64,000 nucleotides of DNA from Puffinus mauretanicus (GCA_023333565.1 JAJKFH010001352.1:62001-126000); one strand, 5' to 3'. Positions 27,590 through 43,700 are shown, counted from the stretch's first letter. Translations and numbers: made by a program. Notes: generated by a model not told the origin, from the sequence alone.

Positions 27590-29560
27590 CGTAAAATATA
27601 CAGGTAACACATGCTTCTTTATAGGGAGAAATGAGGCATCGCAAAAGAAGGGAAAAAATGGCCAGCATGTAAAGCATGCCTACTAGGACTAGTGATAGGA
27701 ACTGTAAATACCAATATCTAATCTGGGCCATCAAGGATATGTTTCTGTTTCCCAATAATTTTCGTGATGAGTAGTCAGCTGAAGTTTGGCACTACAGACA
27801 GTTTGCTCCGTCTGTGAATATAGGTGGTTTACTTGACATACTATCTCCCAGCCATGATCTGTGGAAGAGCCCTCTGCCAGACAGGGAGAAGGTTGTGTCA
27901 TTGTTGAGTTTTGTCTGCAGTGGGATCAGTATTTCACACTGGTTGTACATACACAAATTCCTCCCATCACCATTCCAATCCCACTAGAAAAGATTTATTA
28001 ATGGGACTGTGAACCATTATACCCAAGAATGCGGGCCTTCTTTTGAATTAATGAACTTTTGCAACTTTACAGGTAAAAAATTCAGAAGACAGTTGCTCTA
28101 CAAGAGTACACATACCCATGGAAGAGCCTTGATATTTGGGCAGCTAAATGCTGACAGAGTTTTGGCTGTGATTGCCTTGTCCCATATTCACACACAATTA
28201 CTTGATTAGAATACGACAGAAGAAAATCGAATATAAAAGTTGTTAAGCAGCCAAAAAATCTTGCTTAGAGCTCTCTCTTTCCCTGAAGTAGGAAAAAACC
28301 CATGTATTTTAATTATGCTGTCAGCTTACATTGCCAGATTTTCAGAAGCAGCCTGGAAACTTGAATGAGTTAACAGCTACCAGATCTGTTTTTTCTCTAG
28401 TGTGTATATGGAGCTTCTTTGCGTTTTTCATTGATCTTTACCCTACCATTTCACTGAATATCGAATACACCTTATTGCACTTTTTTTAGTACAAACAGCA
28501 CTTAAAGGATAGTTTATTCAATATGGCGCTGTAAACTCCTTTTTTTTTTTTTATAAAACACTATAGTTTAATCATTTTTTGAGAACTTGCACTAAGTAAG
28601 TCAAAGTGGATATCAGTATAAAAACGTATCAGTAGTTACAGAAAACATCAAGGAAACAGTTAAAGAAAAAAGAACATTTCTCACACAATAAGAAAGGTCT
28701 ATTTTCAGCAATTTTCTTTTTTTTTTTTTTAAGAAACAGTTTATCCTGCATAATCTAATCTAAAAATTAAAATAAATAGCAGACAAATTAAAAAACTTAA
28801 CAGCAGCTACGTTTGTTAGTCACCAAAAGATAATTAGAAAGAGCTTAGTCCTTCCATTTAATTAGTATACAAATAAAATTCATTAAGGCTGATATTTTGC
28901 TTTAGTACAAGCAAGAAGAAAAGTAAGGTGGAATGAAAAAGATCCAATCCGATGGTAATCATTGTGCTTGTATAAATTAATAGCAAATCTAAGTTGATCC
29001 ATCTAAAATCATGGCTTAGATTTTTATGACTTACCAGACTTCAATAAGTGTGTTGGGAAAAAAGTAAAAGTGACAATCTAAATCTTTTATTTTTAAACTA
29101 ATTAAAATAAGCAGTGGCTACAGTGACTTATGCATAAAAAAACAGATGATGTGTACTGCTGTATTGTCAGTGAAATTCCAGTACCATTCAGCTTCTGAGG
29201 AAGAAATCGTAGATTTTTTTTTGAACTACTGTAATAATTAGGGCTTTCAGTGAGAACATTGCCATCAATCTCTCTGCATTTGATACCATTTTACAGCTCC
29301 ACTTTTTCTACAGAAAATGTTTTTAACACCTGTTTTAAACACCTTAAAGAAAATATATGGGCACATATGAACGTTGTATATGGTATTGTAGATGCACTAA
29401 AGTTTTAAGAAATTATCCAGTTTACACCAGCTTCAGTGAAGGCAGGATTTGAAGCAGTAGCATTTCATTAACATCTAAAGTTCAATTTATGCTGGTTTTG
29501 TTTTGCTTTGTTTTGGGTTTGTGTGTGTGTGGTGTGATTCTGATATTGCAAAGGGTGTAT

Positions 29561-29654
29561 GGGAGAAAGGAAGAAAGAAAGAATGAAAGAATGAAGGAAA
29601 GAACAAAATAAAAAGAGAGAAAAAGAAAGAAACAGAGAAGAAAGAAAGAAAGAA

Positions 29655-29688
<34 letters not shown>

Positions 29689-29690
29689 AA
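29561..29690. repeat. Imperfect (GAAA)n / purine-rich tract
   Basis: About 130 bases of almost pure purine on the + strand end in a perfect run of AAAG units. The 89-codon poly-Phe/Ser frame on the reverse strand is a translation artefact. Confidence 0.95.
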
Positions 29691-32600
29691 ATTACTCCTA
29701 AGGAGAGTAAGTAAATAGGATAAAATATTTACAAAGCATTGTGCTTTCATGAACATTTATGAGGAGTTAGGAATATTCATACAGTTATTTCTAGAAACCG
29801 AACTCCAGCTTTGTTGTCAAAATTCATTCAACCATAACAAAGCATAACAAAAGGTTTCAACCAGACCTATTTCATGTGTGAGAACATCTGTGGAATAGCA
29901 AATTCAAATTATGGTGAAATGCACAACAGAAGCAAGGAAATAAGGGTATTTATTGTTGAAATTCTTTGAGACTGTTTTTCTACCTGAAATATAGCTATGG
30001 GAATAGAAAAAAGTGAGAACAATTTTTGCAAAAAGTTCCATAGAACTACAATATTCAAATACTCTTAAAAGCAAACTTGAACGGGCTGAGAGAAAGATCA
30101 AATAAAAATTTACTTCAGAAATCAATTTTGCTACAACTCATGTATGCTATCACCATTGTAAACTCAATATAATAAAAATAGAAATCTTGATCTATCCATA
30201 TTGATGTTTTGGGTTTAGATAGTTTTAAATAATCTTAAAGACTGAATTTTATCCAAAATTTGAATCAACGTGATGCTTTTTAGAGAATCATAATAGAATT
30301 TGACTCCCAAGCCTGCTTTGCAGTAATTAATAATTTAAGATCATACCTCCTTTAATATTTTGAGGGATGGAAAAATAGATCATAAATGCTGATGCATGTG
30401 ATTTTCATCAAATTTTTCCTTACATGTTCAAGGCAGGAGGAGGTGGTTTGGATTTTTTTTGCTGACAAATTGAAAACACTCAAAAGCATTCACCTATTGC
30501 TAGATGCGTGAGATTTTTGACAATTTCCTAAGTTAAAAAGGGTAGGGAATTTTCCATATGATGTAATCTTGACTAATTTCAGTTGTAGTGCAAAACAAAT
30601 TTGAGTATCTTAAATTCCAATTTTGTAAGAATTCTTAAATTTTTCAATTTTAAAGGAAAGTAATATAAAAATAAAAACATTCTTCCTGCCACACCCCTAC
30701 AAAAAGTTCAGAGACTTTAGTTTGACAAAGGGTCTGTCTCTTGCCATCTCATTTAAAATACTTTTCCTTACCCCGTTAGTGCTCAATTTGCTGGCATACA
30801 AGATGTGCTTTTTTGTATTATGATCCTACTCATATTGCCATTGCACTGGGACAGTACTGCCATACCAGCTCAGCTGGATGGAGAGCTCAGAATTCCTAGG
30901 CTAAATAAATCTCAAAGCCCTACAAAATGTGGCATTCTTATGAATATCTTAGTCACTATTTCCCTCAGTGTCAGATAGGCAGGTAATTCAACTAAATGGT
31001 ATCATAACTTTTATAATATTATGTCAAATTTATTATATTACATTCTGATCTACATCTTTAGACATCTCAAAGATGCAGAAAATCCTATATTAAGCCACTT
31101 CAGAAAATAGTACATAAGAGTTGAAAGTAAATTAGACACTCATGAAACATATGTCTCTGGGAAGTAACAGACTCCTCACATTAAATTGACTAATATCTAA
31201 AGTAGGACTCACTGGTGGAAAGTAACATTGACTTGATTCTGTCTCATCTTTTTGCTGTACAAGTGAATAGAAATAAAGTATCCATTAATAAGATTTTATG
31301 TTTAAATCAAATCCAATATTAAATATAGATGTAATATGAAATAATAGCTTAAATACACAGATATGTTAGATAATGGCATTATGTATGCAAAATGCATATT
31401 TATATTTTCATTCACTTTTTAAACTTTCTGTCACAATCTGGTCCTGCTCAGGAGACAAATAACTAAGGAGAGTTGTTGAAGTGAAATTGACATTGAAATC
31501 CTATTTAGCAGTTTTGAATAAATTTAATTGGTATCCAGGCAAGCTAAAGAACAGCAGTCTCTGTCTATCAGCCATATATCCTTTTGTTTTTCTTCCAAAA
31601 CAGAAATGATTTATTTTCTAGCTGAATAATTTTCAGTTACAAGCTGTTGTAGTTAGGCAGAGAAATTAGTGTTAGATCGTGAAAATTAGTGTAAAATAAA
31701 ACCATTACATTATATTTGCTACTATATTTTCTTCAGATTTCCAATGAACAATAAAATCTATCCATGGTTCCTCAATCAATTTTGCTGTTGTCTGGGAGCT
31801 TGACTGATAACCAGACAAGTAGTAATAGATTATTTAAATGTAGTGAATGGAAAGAGGATATAACAAAGGTTTCAGCTGTACAGAGCAGTGTATAACAGTA
31901 CATTAACGTCCTTGTCCATGTTGGAATTAACTCCATCCATTGCTCCTGGTATAAATATCACAGAAAAACTGCTATGGTCCAGCTTTGACCAGCTAAGCTT
32001 GCAAGATGACTGTGTGGACTTGACTTTATGATTTTCTTCATCTGCAGTGGGGTTGTTCCCATAACTCCTCCCAATGACTGAAATCAGCAGAAAAAGGTCA
32101 AGGAGCTCCATCATCAGGATTATTGATGTACAAACAGAAGTGATAATGTACTTTAAGGGTTTTTTTAAGCCAGTTAAATTGACATGATGGTAGATAGTGA
32201 GGTAGAGTTAAGCAGAATTGATCTGAATGGAACCAGTAGAACTTTTTATGAAGATTTTTTTTACTCTTTTATAGAAGTAGTCTTTTTAGAGACTTGTCTG
32301 CCTACTACTTCATTTTTTTCTGTCATTATTTAACAAAAATAAGAATTCTGTTATAAGTTTAGTAATACAAATACAATTCAGTATCATGCATTTTTACATA
32401 GTAATGTCATTTAAGAATGAATAGATTGTAATACACCTTAAAATTAATATTCATGTCATTTGCAGGATCAAAGGTATTTCCATTAGTTATTTTCTACGGT
32501 TAAATAATTTATAAGCATGTAGATACTCCACAAAGCCTTAACCTGTATGTTCTCTTTATTTTTTCTCACCTTTTAAACAGAGGATAAAAAAGAATCTAAA

Positions 32601-33801
32601 ATTTCCATAAATATCACGGCAAGTCAGCTGTGTTATGATTTTGTAGTTTTTACAGTCATCCTTCAATTTTAAATATTAGGGACATAAATTGCAGTGTCAT
32701 AAAGATTCTAGAAATTAAATAATTTATTCATTATGCTTTCTGTTGTTGTGGTCTCTTCCTAGTATCACATTGGTACTTGGAACCAGTTAGTACCAAATAT
32801 AAACTTGGCCTTTGCTTCCTAACTTTTAAATTATAGCTCATGAACCATGTTAAATGAAAGTAAAAGGTCATCAGTAAATTAAACTGCTCAGTCTTCAGTA
32901 ACTCAGGGTAAAAACATTCTCTTCCTTGACATAGTATGTGAATTTATCTAGGCCACCAACACTACTGCTTCTTTGTTCCTCTTAAGAATAATTCACATTA
33001 CAGTTTTCTGTTGTTCTGGGGTGAGGTTTTTTTTTTGTGTGTGTTTTTTTGGTTGTTTGGTTTTTTTGGGGGTAGAAAGGCCTTCCTTTCCTACCAATAT
33101 ATAAAAAAAGTTGTTCTTCATTTTATACAGTCATTTATTCTACATATGAACCTGATTTTCATTCTGCTTTTGACAACTGAAATACAGTTGTGCATTACGG
33201 TCATTGTGACTGTGTCTAGAAAGCGAATAAAGGGTGCCCTATTTACATTTGTACACAGGTCTCAGTTCAGCCTTTTTTGTAAGGGGTGGTTTGGGTTTTT
33301 TTTTAGTGTCTAACACATGAACATTGCAGGAATGGAGTGATAGCCACTGCAAAAGTCAATTCTGCAATGACTCTGAGGTCAGAAAATGAGTGTTTATAGT
33401 AAATTTATCATACCTTCTGGCTGATGCAGTCTCTAATCCTTCAGTAGAGAACTAACTTGAATAGAAGTGGTGCTGATATCAGAGATACCTGTACATCACT
33501 GCACAATAAGGCTGCTGTCTGCCTGAAGCATGGGTGGATTGCAGGATGTCTCACTCATAGATTATCCCCTGTACCATTTGCATGACAACATAAAGAAATC
33601 ATTGCTAAATAGCCTGACCTGCAAAGGAACAGGAAAAAAAATATATTTGGGGATTCATAGTAATTCTATATTGTTATGAACAACAAATGTCACAAAAACA
33701 TTGCCAAAAAGGATAATTTCAAATAAATCCTTTTGGGACAGAAGATAAGCACAGAGAAATGTAACCCTAAATAATCCTGTTTGAGGAAGTAGGTGTAAAT
33801 G

Positions 33802-33837
33802 AAAATCCAAAATAAAAATCCAAAATAAAAATCCAAA
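33802..33837. repeat. 13-bp tandem repeat, about 2.8 units
   Basis: The unit AAAAATCCAAAAT is repeated almost perfectly in an AT-rich context. Confidence 0.85.
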
Positions 33838-36800
33838 TTATAAAATTATTACCTACATTAACAAATCCATTTCAGAAGAGGTTATTCATTGTGTTCAAAC
33901 CTAATTAGTCATTCTCAGAAGAACATAACAAACCTGAAAATTCAATAGAAATCCTCAAGTCCTTGTAAGGTTTGAAATCCAAACCAGAATATTGAGTCCA
34001 TTAGCCAAGAATTTTGTGAAAAATAATTAAAAACAAAAGGCCGTGAGAAACTAGTACTAACTAAATCTCCAGGAAAGATGAGAAGGACTTAGTTAAGACT
34101 ATTTGCATCCTTGCCAGACAAGTGTTTTTACTGCAAGGTTTAATCTTTGAAAAATGACTCTGAAGACTGAAAAAATATATTTTACTCAATAATGGCCAAG
34201 AATGCTTGGGTATTATAATAAAAGAAATATTTTTACCCACTTTATCAACATTTATTTTTTGTTGATAAACAGAAATGGTCTCTTACTTTAAAACTTCTCA
34301 GATGTAACAAAATATATGCAGTACTGAACACCCTGCAAGTGTGAGCAGTACACTACAAGTATAGTTAATACAATTTTGAAATGCAGATGGAATTTTAAGT
34401 AGATAATTAGTGATATTGATCAGGCATTGATTTAAAAATATCCACAACTGAGATCTCCAATGTTGCCAGCTGAAAGAGAGGCACAAGGGTGGGATTTTTA
34501 ACACAGGCATGCTAGATCCCTTTGATGTGAATAGAGCTTTAAGCATCATTTCTGATGATAGTTGTTTAATTTCAGTAATACTGTGAAATTCCATTGAAAA
34601 TTCTGAATTTTTAAAAGGGAATGTTAAAGAATAGTTGTAATAATTCAATAAAAATTTATAAACAGGTATATAAAATAGACTTCATCCAAATCTTTTCAGT
34701 GTTACAATTTTTTGTATTGTTTTGTGAGCAATGAGTAGAAGTTGTACTCATTATTTTTAGAAATAAAGCAGTCAAAGACTGACTTTGATATTAAATCCTT
34801 GAGCTATAGATCAGATGTCTTTCTGATGGGAAATCAAAGGGGTCTATTTATTCTAAAGTGTAAATTGTCAAAATCAGACTGGCAGGAGCTCACTGACAAA
34901 TCAGTTTTCAGACAGCTTTTGGCATTTCAACTTCTAACATTTTAAATGGGATTAAGCTGCCTCATGTCAAAGCGTACCTGATTTCTAAATATAGAATGAA
35001 TGGGTGAAGTGGGATCTCCACTTTTGCTGTTGTTGAGAGGGATAAATAGATTTACATCTGGCAAGCACAACCCTTTGTTTGAGGTTATTGTAGGTCTGCA
35101 CTTCTGAAATAGGATGTTGACAGTTTAAGAGAATTTATAAAATCATTGAGTTTTTAGTTAAGCACAAAACCAAAAAAAGGGCAAAAAGTGAACTGTAGTC
35201 AAGTATGGATTCATCCTAAATTCAGGTGCTTAAAAATTGTAAAAGTATCTTAAATCAAACCAAAATCAGAACTGGTTAGGGATGAGAAAGAACTGGAAAA
35301 TACATCACTATTTATTGGAAATCATTGTATTTTTTCTCATTTTGTTCCAATTTTTTTTTCCACAAAAGATTTTTCATAAGATATTCAGTGGACCATTTGC
35401 ATGTCTTCCAATGTATCTTTACAATATTTTATATCCAAAAGCTTCAAAACACCTTATAAACATGTTTTGATTAATGAGCCATGAGAGTTTAAATAGACAT
35501 TTTAATTTCATTAACCATAATAATTCTGGGCAATGTATGCAGTGTTGATTTGTTTAGTCCTTTGTTAAGATATTGTTTTATGTCTGTAGGTCTTCAGTCT
35601 CTTCTCACAAATAACCACCTGTTAACTGCAGAATATCCTTTTGATTTTTTGCTAATAAATGTGGGACACATTACATTGCTAAAAAGAATAGTGCATTCTG
35701 AAGTGACCACTAGTTGGCAAAAGACACACCTCTTCCTCTTTAAAAACTAATTGCTCCTGAATGAAACTGATACTGGAAAAAATCTTGCATTTACTTAAAA
35801 ATTGATGGCTTTACAGTTTTTCAAAGGTCAGCTATTATAGGTGAACTATTTTGAATTACTAAGTATTCTGACTTAGGTTTACAAAGTTTAACACATCCAT
35901 AAACATATACATTTCCATTCTTCTGAGATGCAAATATTCAATAAAAAGATGAGTAAAAGTACTTTGAACATTAACTGTGTGTGCCTCATACATAATCTAA
36001 AATACAATAAACCAGAACAGATTTTAGTTTTGCTATTGATTTTTAATGATGAATCAAGCTTCTTGTATTTTAAAGTAATAATTCAACAGCTTTGTGTTCT
36101 GTGACATTCTGCTTTCTGCACTTACCCTCTAGCACTGTAGCCATATTTAAGTATAAGGCCTTTTTCATAAATTGAAAATTATTTGTTTGACTAGCCCAGA
36201 CTACTTTTCTAACTTACCTTTTTTACCCCTTTTAATAGTCATAGCAGTAATAGTCTTAAAATATATTTTGTAGGGAAATCACAGTCTCTAATAAGACGTT
36301 TCTGTATATACTCTCAGTACTAACTACTAATTCACTGCAGGCGGCCAGCTGTCTACATTTAGTAAACAGTTGACCTTGAAATTGATAAGCTTAGAAGAGT
36401 AATCATGAAAGAGCAGCTTAGGCAAAAATGAAACGACCCATTAAAATCATAGATTTCACAACTCATTACATTGTTGACTGTGTTTCCTCAAGGTATCGTA
36501 TGGCCTTTTGGAGAGCTAAGAAGGCCTGATTATTTTTCTAGCCTGTAGAAATATGGAAAAGCTTTCATCAGTTAATTTTTTTTGAGACGGAAGTGATAAA
36601 GATACAAGTATTAAAAAAAAAAAGTAATTTCAGCTTATTATTTCCTGACAAAAAAAGCAAAACAAACCAAACAAAAAACGATACCTCACCTTCTATTTGG
36701 AACTGCAACAAAGAATCTCTTATTTTTGCTGCTATTAGTCACATAAAATTAATTATGTGATCATAGTTGGTGCCTTTAAGTTTTCTAGTGTGTGTACATA

Positions 36801-39800
36801 GGAACACAGAGTAATGTAATCAGACTATTATGAGTAGATGTGCCTAAAGGACCATACGCATGCATAGGATTCTTCATGCTCAAATGAGAGCACAAAACCC
36901 ACCGTGGCTATGTTCTCATTTCTTAAAAGCATGCAAGATATTTTTCCTCTCACAAATCCAGAAAACTTGTCTGTGTCCATCTTTCCCAGGACTCCTAGAA
37001 ACTTATTTCCAGATTCATCTACTTGACTGATCTATGTGTTTCACTTTAGTCTCAAAGACAGTATTTTCAGCCAGAGTGAGACTTTGTGAGCCACTGTTAG
37101 GCAATTGTTCCTCAGGTATTCATCATTTTCTGGGACTGGGAACTGAAAAGAAACCAGGAAGAATTTGGCAAAGTTAGGACTGAACTGGGATTTCCGGCAC
37201 ATAAAATTATAACACCAAGAATGTCAGTATGAATACTGCTGAACTGTTTGACCTAGTGCCAGGATCTGAAGCAGCTGGAGCCTCCATCTGGGAGGGCATA
37301 CATAGTGACAGACAAGAAGAATTTTCTAAATGCCAAAATTTTGCTTTAGAGAAGACAAGAGTCCCAGCACACTTTCTGGCTATATTCCATCTGCAGTAAC
37401 TCTCAAGTCCTTTTATGCACCTTTTCCACTCATTTCTCTAACCTTTACACAATTTCTAAGATCAGAAGAGACAAAGGCACAATTATTTTTGTAGCTTCCT
37501 ACTTGCTGAGGCAGTTTTGGTTTACATGGTTATAAACGTCCTTCTGGCCTTTAATCCAGCTTCCAGACTGCCTGGACTCAATTTCACAGTTGAACTATCA
37601 GATATTCAAACCAGACCTGAAGTCACTGCACCTGGTTGACTGTCACATGTAAGAACTGACGCTGCAGATACAGAATATCCTACCTATCGGAAAAAAGTCT
37701 TGACCCCAAAATACCTAAAGAAATTGAATGTTACTTGCAACTGATTCAGGTTTTGGTACTGATAAGCTTTTGACTTCTCACTGAATCAAAAGGAGATAGT
37801 ATCTTAGTATCTTCATCAATGTCATAAAAGTTACCTACTGGCAATACCTCTTTGTTCTCCATTTGTGCAACATGCTTGACTTTTTTTGCTTCACAACATC
37901 AATATTTATGAAAAAAAAATATGGCCCAGCAATTAAAGAATGTGCTCTTTCTAAGATCATAATTTATTCTGAGTCATTCATTATCATCCCCTATTTTCAG
38001 CTCACTTAAAGACTTTCTTCATATATTCTTCACACATTAAGTATTTATGTAGTATTCATGAGGAATCTGATGCAGTTGTGTTAAACCTCTTTAACTGAAG
38101 TCCAGTTCAAGTCACAATGGAGTTCTTTGTCCCAATCTATACTTCTCATCTTTGATCAAACTCTTGTCTCCCTGTACTGAAACTTCTGCCTTCCCCTCAC
38201 CTAAATAAAACAGATGGAAATGGGCTGCAAAATAAATTTCCTCATTTCAGTTCTGGTACCTGGTGTTAGCCCATAAATCTTGACAGCACCAGTACTTCAG
38301 TGGAGCAGTGAAGCAGACCTTTCAGAGTTACCTTATAACAAATTTGATCATTTGTTTGCAAAGGTTTATACGTCAGCCAAGTGTGGCTGTTGATCAGGAA
38401 AGAAAAAAAAGCGTATTGCTGACATACATTCTAATAACAAACACACATCTAATAACTAGCAAAATCCTGATCTAAATCTTAGAATTGCTAAGGACATTTG
38501 TCAGATAAAAAAGGAAATAGAAAAAGAGAGAAAAATAAACCTGTAAAAACTAAAGATTTCAGTCTAGTTGTAAGTCTGACAGGATTTGAAATACTTGGAA
38601 ACAGGGAATTGTAATTAGAAGTAATGGATAAACTTAGTAATAAACCACACTACCAAGATTTCCTTCAATGTAATTCTTCTGGCATTTTTTACAGATCAGT
38701 GGATTTGAAATCCAGATCTGTATCTTTTCCATTTCACATAACTTAATAAGTGAGGAAGAACATATCAGCTCTTGACAGGCTATGACTGGGCAATCAACAT
38801 TGAGAGCTGACATCTGACTGTAAAAGGCTCCATTAATATGATCAGCTGAGGGCAGGCTTGTGATTGACTGGTGGCCCTCTCCAAGCCCATTTGTGTATCA
38901 TCCTATTTGGTAAAACAAAATGTACTTACTAGTGCTAAATTAAGGAATAGACTTGAAAGTGGAATTTTAGCTACCATATCTTTAATTTCTGTGGTGGCTT
39001 ATAGAGTAGATATGATAGCTGTCAGATACTGAATAAGAAAAAAAAAAAACAAACATAATACTTGTGTTTCTTCTAGAGATTATACTTGGACCTCTGATGA
39101 TATCAATACTCTGCCATCTAAGTGAAGATATTAATTTTTTAGTAACAGAATCATATGTTTATATATTTGGTTTAGTCATTTTAGAATGACACAAAGTCGT
39201 TCTATATTAATGTAATATACAAAAGCATTCAGTTTAACTTCTTCCCTTTCACCCCCTCCAAGATCTGATACCATGGATATTCTTCGTACTAGTGTTGGAA
39301 AATAGAACACCCTTGGTTATTTTATTTGTGAAGCAGTTACATGTTAATAGCTCTCCAAAAGTCTTAAATACCATCCAGAAGGAAAACACCTCCATGACAC
39401 TTACATATGCAAAATGTATAAAAATTTTACAGCTGGAAGAACTCGGGCAACCTGGTGTTTTGTGTTATTTTGTGACTGCCTGCATTAAGTGGGAGATGAG
39501 AGGTGTGGGACAGAATGTCTCTGATGACAAAACGGGAAAAGCTTAATACACTGCTTTCCAACAAACACCTTTGTGGGAAATTTGACTTTTTTAACACCCT
39601 TTTTTAATGTAACATCTGCTGCATTGCTATAGTATTCTGGTCTGACTAAGGGAGCAGGTTTATTTCTATTGGAGATGATCTTTTTGCTGAGAACCGCAGT
39701 TAAGTTTGATTATCAGCAGTTAAGAACATGTTGACTTTCCCATCCAAATTTTATGTGCTATATCTGCATTCCTTTTCACTTGTTGGCATAATTGTTGAAG

Positions 39801-40592
39801 TCTGTCATATGTTTTGGTGAAGCTTTGGTTTCTATTTTGGTCTTTTCTTAGGATATGAAACTATGGGTTAGCCTTGGTAACCTCTCAAACAAACTCTATT
39901 ATCTGACAGTTTCCACACTCAGGCAACATCATTATTATTACACAGCTATAAAACTAACGTTCTGGCAAAAGTTTAAATCACAGCAATTGGAAAAGGTCTT
40001 CCTGTTGTTTGGTTTGTGATTTCATTATAGCCCAGTAAAAGAAAAGACTGATCACATAATAAAGGATGTTTCTTTTTACAATTGGCAACTAAAAAAAAGA
40101 TGCTAATATTAATAAATAATTTATAAACTATTTTCCATTAATTATTAATTAGCAGTTTCACTATCATATACTTATTTAATAGCAAATTACTCTAAATACT
40201 AGTTTTCACCGTAAAGAAATCTTTACTATACTGCATCTTCATTCACCTCCTTAAGTAGACAAAATTTCCTCATAAGGATATAAATCTTCAAAACCAAAAA
40301 ATATAATGTTATGTGGGCAAATGTGTTATCTACATCACATCTCAGAAGTTTCAAGCTCTAAATCTATCTCGCTCAGAGGCAGAGATTGAGTTTTTACTCT
40401 TTGGACAGTTTTTAACCAATTTGGCCTCAATCTTTGACTAAAGCTCTTCAGATTATTTAGGAGTAAGTAGAAATGAGTTCTTGAATTCATAAATCCATCT
40501 GCAATCCAGTTACTAATGTGTATTTGTTAGCCACCTGACATTCATAAATCAAATAAGTAATGTGCTGTTAAAATTTAAGGGACTTTAAGGGA

Positions 40593-40732
40593 TATGTGTG
40601 TGTGTGTATATATATATATGTTTTTCTGATGGGTACTGTCAGTTTATCTTTTATATATATATATATGATGTACATATATACTATGTGTGTATCTATATAT
40701 GATGTTTATACATACATATATATAATGTTTAT
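40593..40732. repeat. (TG)n/(TA)n compound dinucleotide tract
   Basis: Two interrupted TG/TA blocks are separated by unique sequence, with several ATATAT cores. The Tyr/Ile-rich frame across it is an artefact. Confidence 0.93.
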
Positions 40733-43700
40733 CATAATAATCTACTTCAAGAAATCTTTAAAATATAAACCCCAAAATTTCAACTCAAAGTACCCTACTC
40801 TTCCATAACACATTTGAGATAACAAGACAGCCGTGAAACCTCTTAGAAATAAGAGTAGAGAGCGCAGGCCTATTTCTTATTCAATATCCATCTAGCGAAT
40901 CCTGGATACCTTGTCACCTAGGATAATGTTTCAGTATATAGAGTTAGTTAAGCTACTGTATGAATATTTCCACATAGACAACAGAACCACAATAGTGCTG
41001 TCAGACATTAGTTTGCAGTTGGAAATTAGTAATTGCATAAATATAGATGTAAACAAAGCACAAATATTGTCTGGTAACATTTTATTTATGGCTATATCTA
41101 ATTTTTGCCTTTTATTTTGTCCTTAAAAAAGTTTTTATTTTAGTAATTAGCATTTTACTTACCCATGTGTTACAAGAGATTGAAAATAATTTACAAATAA
41201 AGTGGGTTTATTCCTAAAAATACAATTATTTAAGGGATAATTGCTGATATCAGATTAAATTCTAATTCATCAGACTCATACTAAAGAAGTATCAGTTTAC
41301 AAAATTAATTCTTACAAGCAAGAAGAGACTGTATAAGCATTATTAAGGTGTAATGGATTGGTGTCATTTTGACAAAAATTCTCTGGAATATTTTAAATAA
41401 GATAACATTTCTGAAGAAAAAATGAAGTTGGAACCATAGTAGCCCACAGAAACTGCGCTGTTCAATTCATCAAGGCTTTTAACAAGAATATTGCTGTTCT
41501 GAAATCTCTGGAAACTTTTCTACACAACAACTACTATGATTTATTTATTCTTACATGTATTATATAGCCTGATTCCAGTAGTTCTGCTCTCCGTAATGGC
41601 TGTCATTAAAAGTAAGAAGCTGTGATGTTCTGAAAAGATGGGATCTGAATATGCATAAATGCACAATTTTCAGTGTGAGAAAAGCATTTAAGTTAAACAT
41701 AGCTTTATAAATAATACAGCTTAGCTGTGCATTTGTTATACACCAGTTGTCGTAAAAATGATGCAAATACAGAGTCCCTGAATTTCTCATTTGGCTGTTG
41801 AGGTTGGCTGATTTAGTTTCATAAACATTATAATGATATTTTTGAAAATCACAAATGAGGACTAATGTCATTATAATACTCTGAAAAAAAAAAAAAATCC
41901 AGAATGCTGAAAAATGAAGCTTTGTTCCAAGGACAAAATTTTAGTGAATTGAACTGCATTTTTTCTTCATTTTTAGATACTTCAATTAATAAATTTTGTC
42001 CTCCAAAAGACATGAAATAATTGCATGAAACAATAATAAAACTCTGGTAATTAATCTGGTAATATTTATAGCTGTACTACCTATAATTTAAGCATTTAAC
42101 CAACAAAGATGTTATCTTCTATTTCTGATAATTAAGCCAGATGCAATTAAATTTGCTGATCATGAAATTCCATTAGTCTAGCTCAATTGCATTTTCCTTA
42201 TGCTATTTTTCTAGCCATCATAGTTATATTCTTAGTCTTTATGCCAACAAAACTGAGTCAGGAGTGAATGTTGTTTGTCCTCTAATTTAAAGTGTTCAAA
42301 CCTCTTCTTCATCGCCCTCATAAGGCCTTATTTCCAAATTCTGTGGTGAAGTATTGACATCAGAATCTACGAATTCTGAAAAACACAGATATTACACAAA
42401 TACACAAAACCAGAAATTCCCTTGGGTTTGAAGAGAAATAGTGTAGCTTATTTTTAATTCTTTTTATAAGAGTAGGAATATTAAAGCATGGAAGGCAAAT
42501 GAGCTAATGGATTGGTTAAATCGTAGCTTTCTGAAAGCTCCATACTAAATTGCTATATCAACATTTTAACATTCAGGTCAATATGGAAAAGATGATTGAA
42601 AACTGAATACAGTGACTTAAGGAGAGTTATACTAAATTTCCAGCTGAGGATATGGCATAGTGTGTCTATAGGTATAAATGAATGAATTGCTATATAACCT
42701 TGGAATTACTGAAAAATGTCAGGAGACTGACAAATTATTAATGTGCCAATTTTCTAAATAAATATCATATGACATATAAATGCATAAATGAACGGAAAGC
42801 TGGGAGTCATAACTGGAACACCAAATTAGGGAAATACTATTTATGTAGAGGACATTGCACTTAACGGTTTGATGTCATCCTTTCATGCGTTTGTCAGGTC
42901 AAGTAGCTCACAAATGTACATGTACACAAAAGGAACCACACACGTACATGCATATTGCAACACTTGAAAGAGAGTACCTTACACAGAGCCGGAATGGAAT
43001 CAGATTAGACATTTGAGTTGACTTATAGAGTGTCTGTCAGTCCATTGCAGAATATTCATATTCTTGTGCACATAAGCTCAAATAGACTTTAAACACCAGA
43101 AGGGTAACACTGCATTTGTTCTCTAACTTATAAAATCATGTTCTCCTTGTGTACGTCAGATCTGCATGCAGGCCAATAGCCAGAGGGTTGGCCAGTGTTA
43201 CCCTGCTGCTAGCTGTGGTAATTTATACCCACAATAATGAAAATAAAATAGAGCTTTTCTGTTTTAAATATATACACTTAGAGTATTTTTGCTTGGAAAA
43301 TATTTGCAGGTGACAATATTTTATCTGTTTGCTTTGCTGCACTAAATGCAGCATGTTGTATGTGCTAAAACAGGTGCCAAACGCAGTGAATCAGCATTTC
43401 CAGGGTTGAAATAGAATTTCCAGAAGTACCACCATCAGAAAGCGAATCATTGAGGACTGAGATTAAAGTAGTGATAAAATTGGCAGACACAAACATGTTC
43501 ATCTGCTCAGAGATACTGCCTTTCTCATTCCCTAGCAGAGTATACACACATATCACTCCTGCTAAGTACAACTTGAGATGATCCATCTGGCTTTACATTA
43601 GAATTGGGTGATAAATATCAGAGGATTTAAGATTTAGTTTGATATTATTTTTAAATTTGTTGCCTTTCTTTTTACAGTTCACTGATATTGCTGTTTAACA

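Noticed and set aside
29487..29756. Phe/Ser-rich hydrophobic frame resembling a membrane protein
   Set aside because: It is the reverse-strand translation of a GAAA purine tract.
34298..34648. 116-codon reverse-strand frame
   Set aside because: It lies in AT-rich intron with no family similarity and no supporting splice sites; chance is the better explanation.
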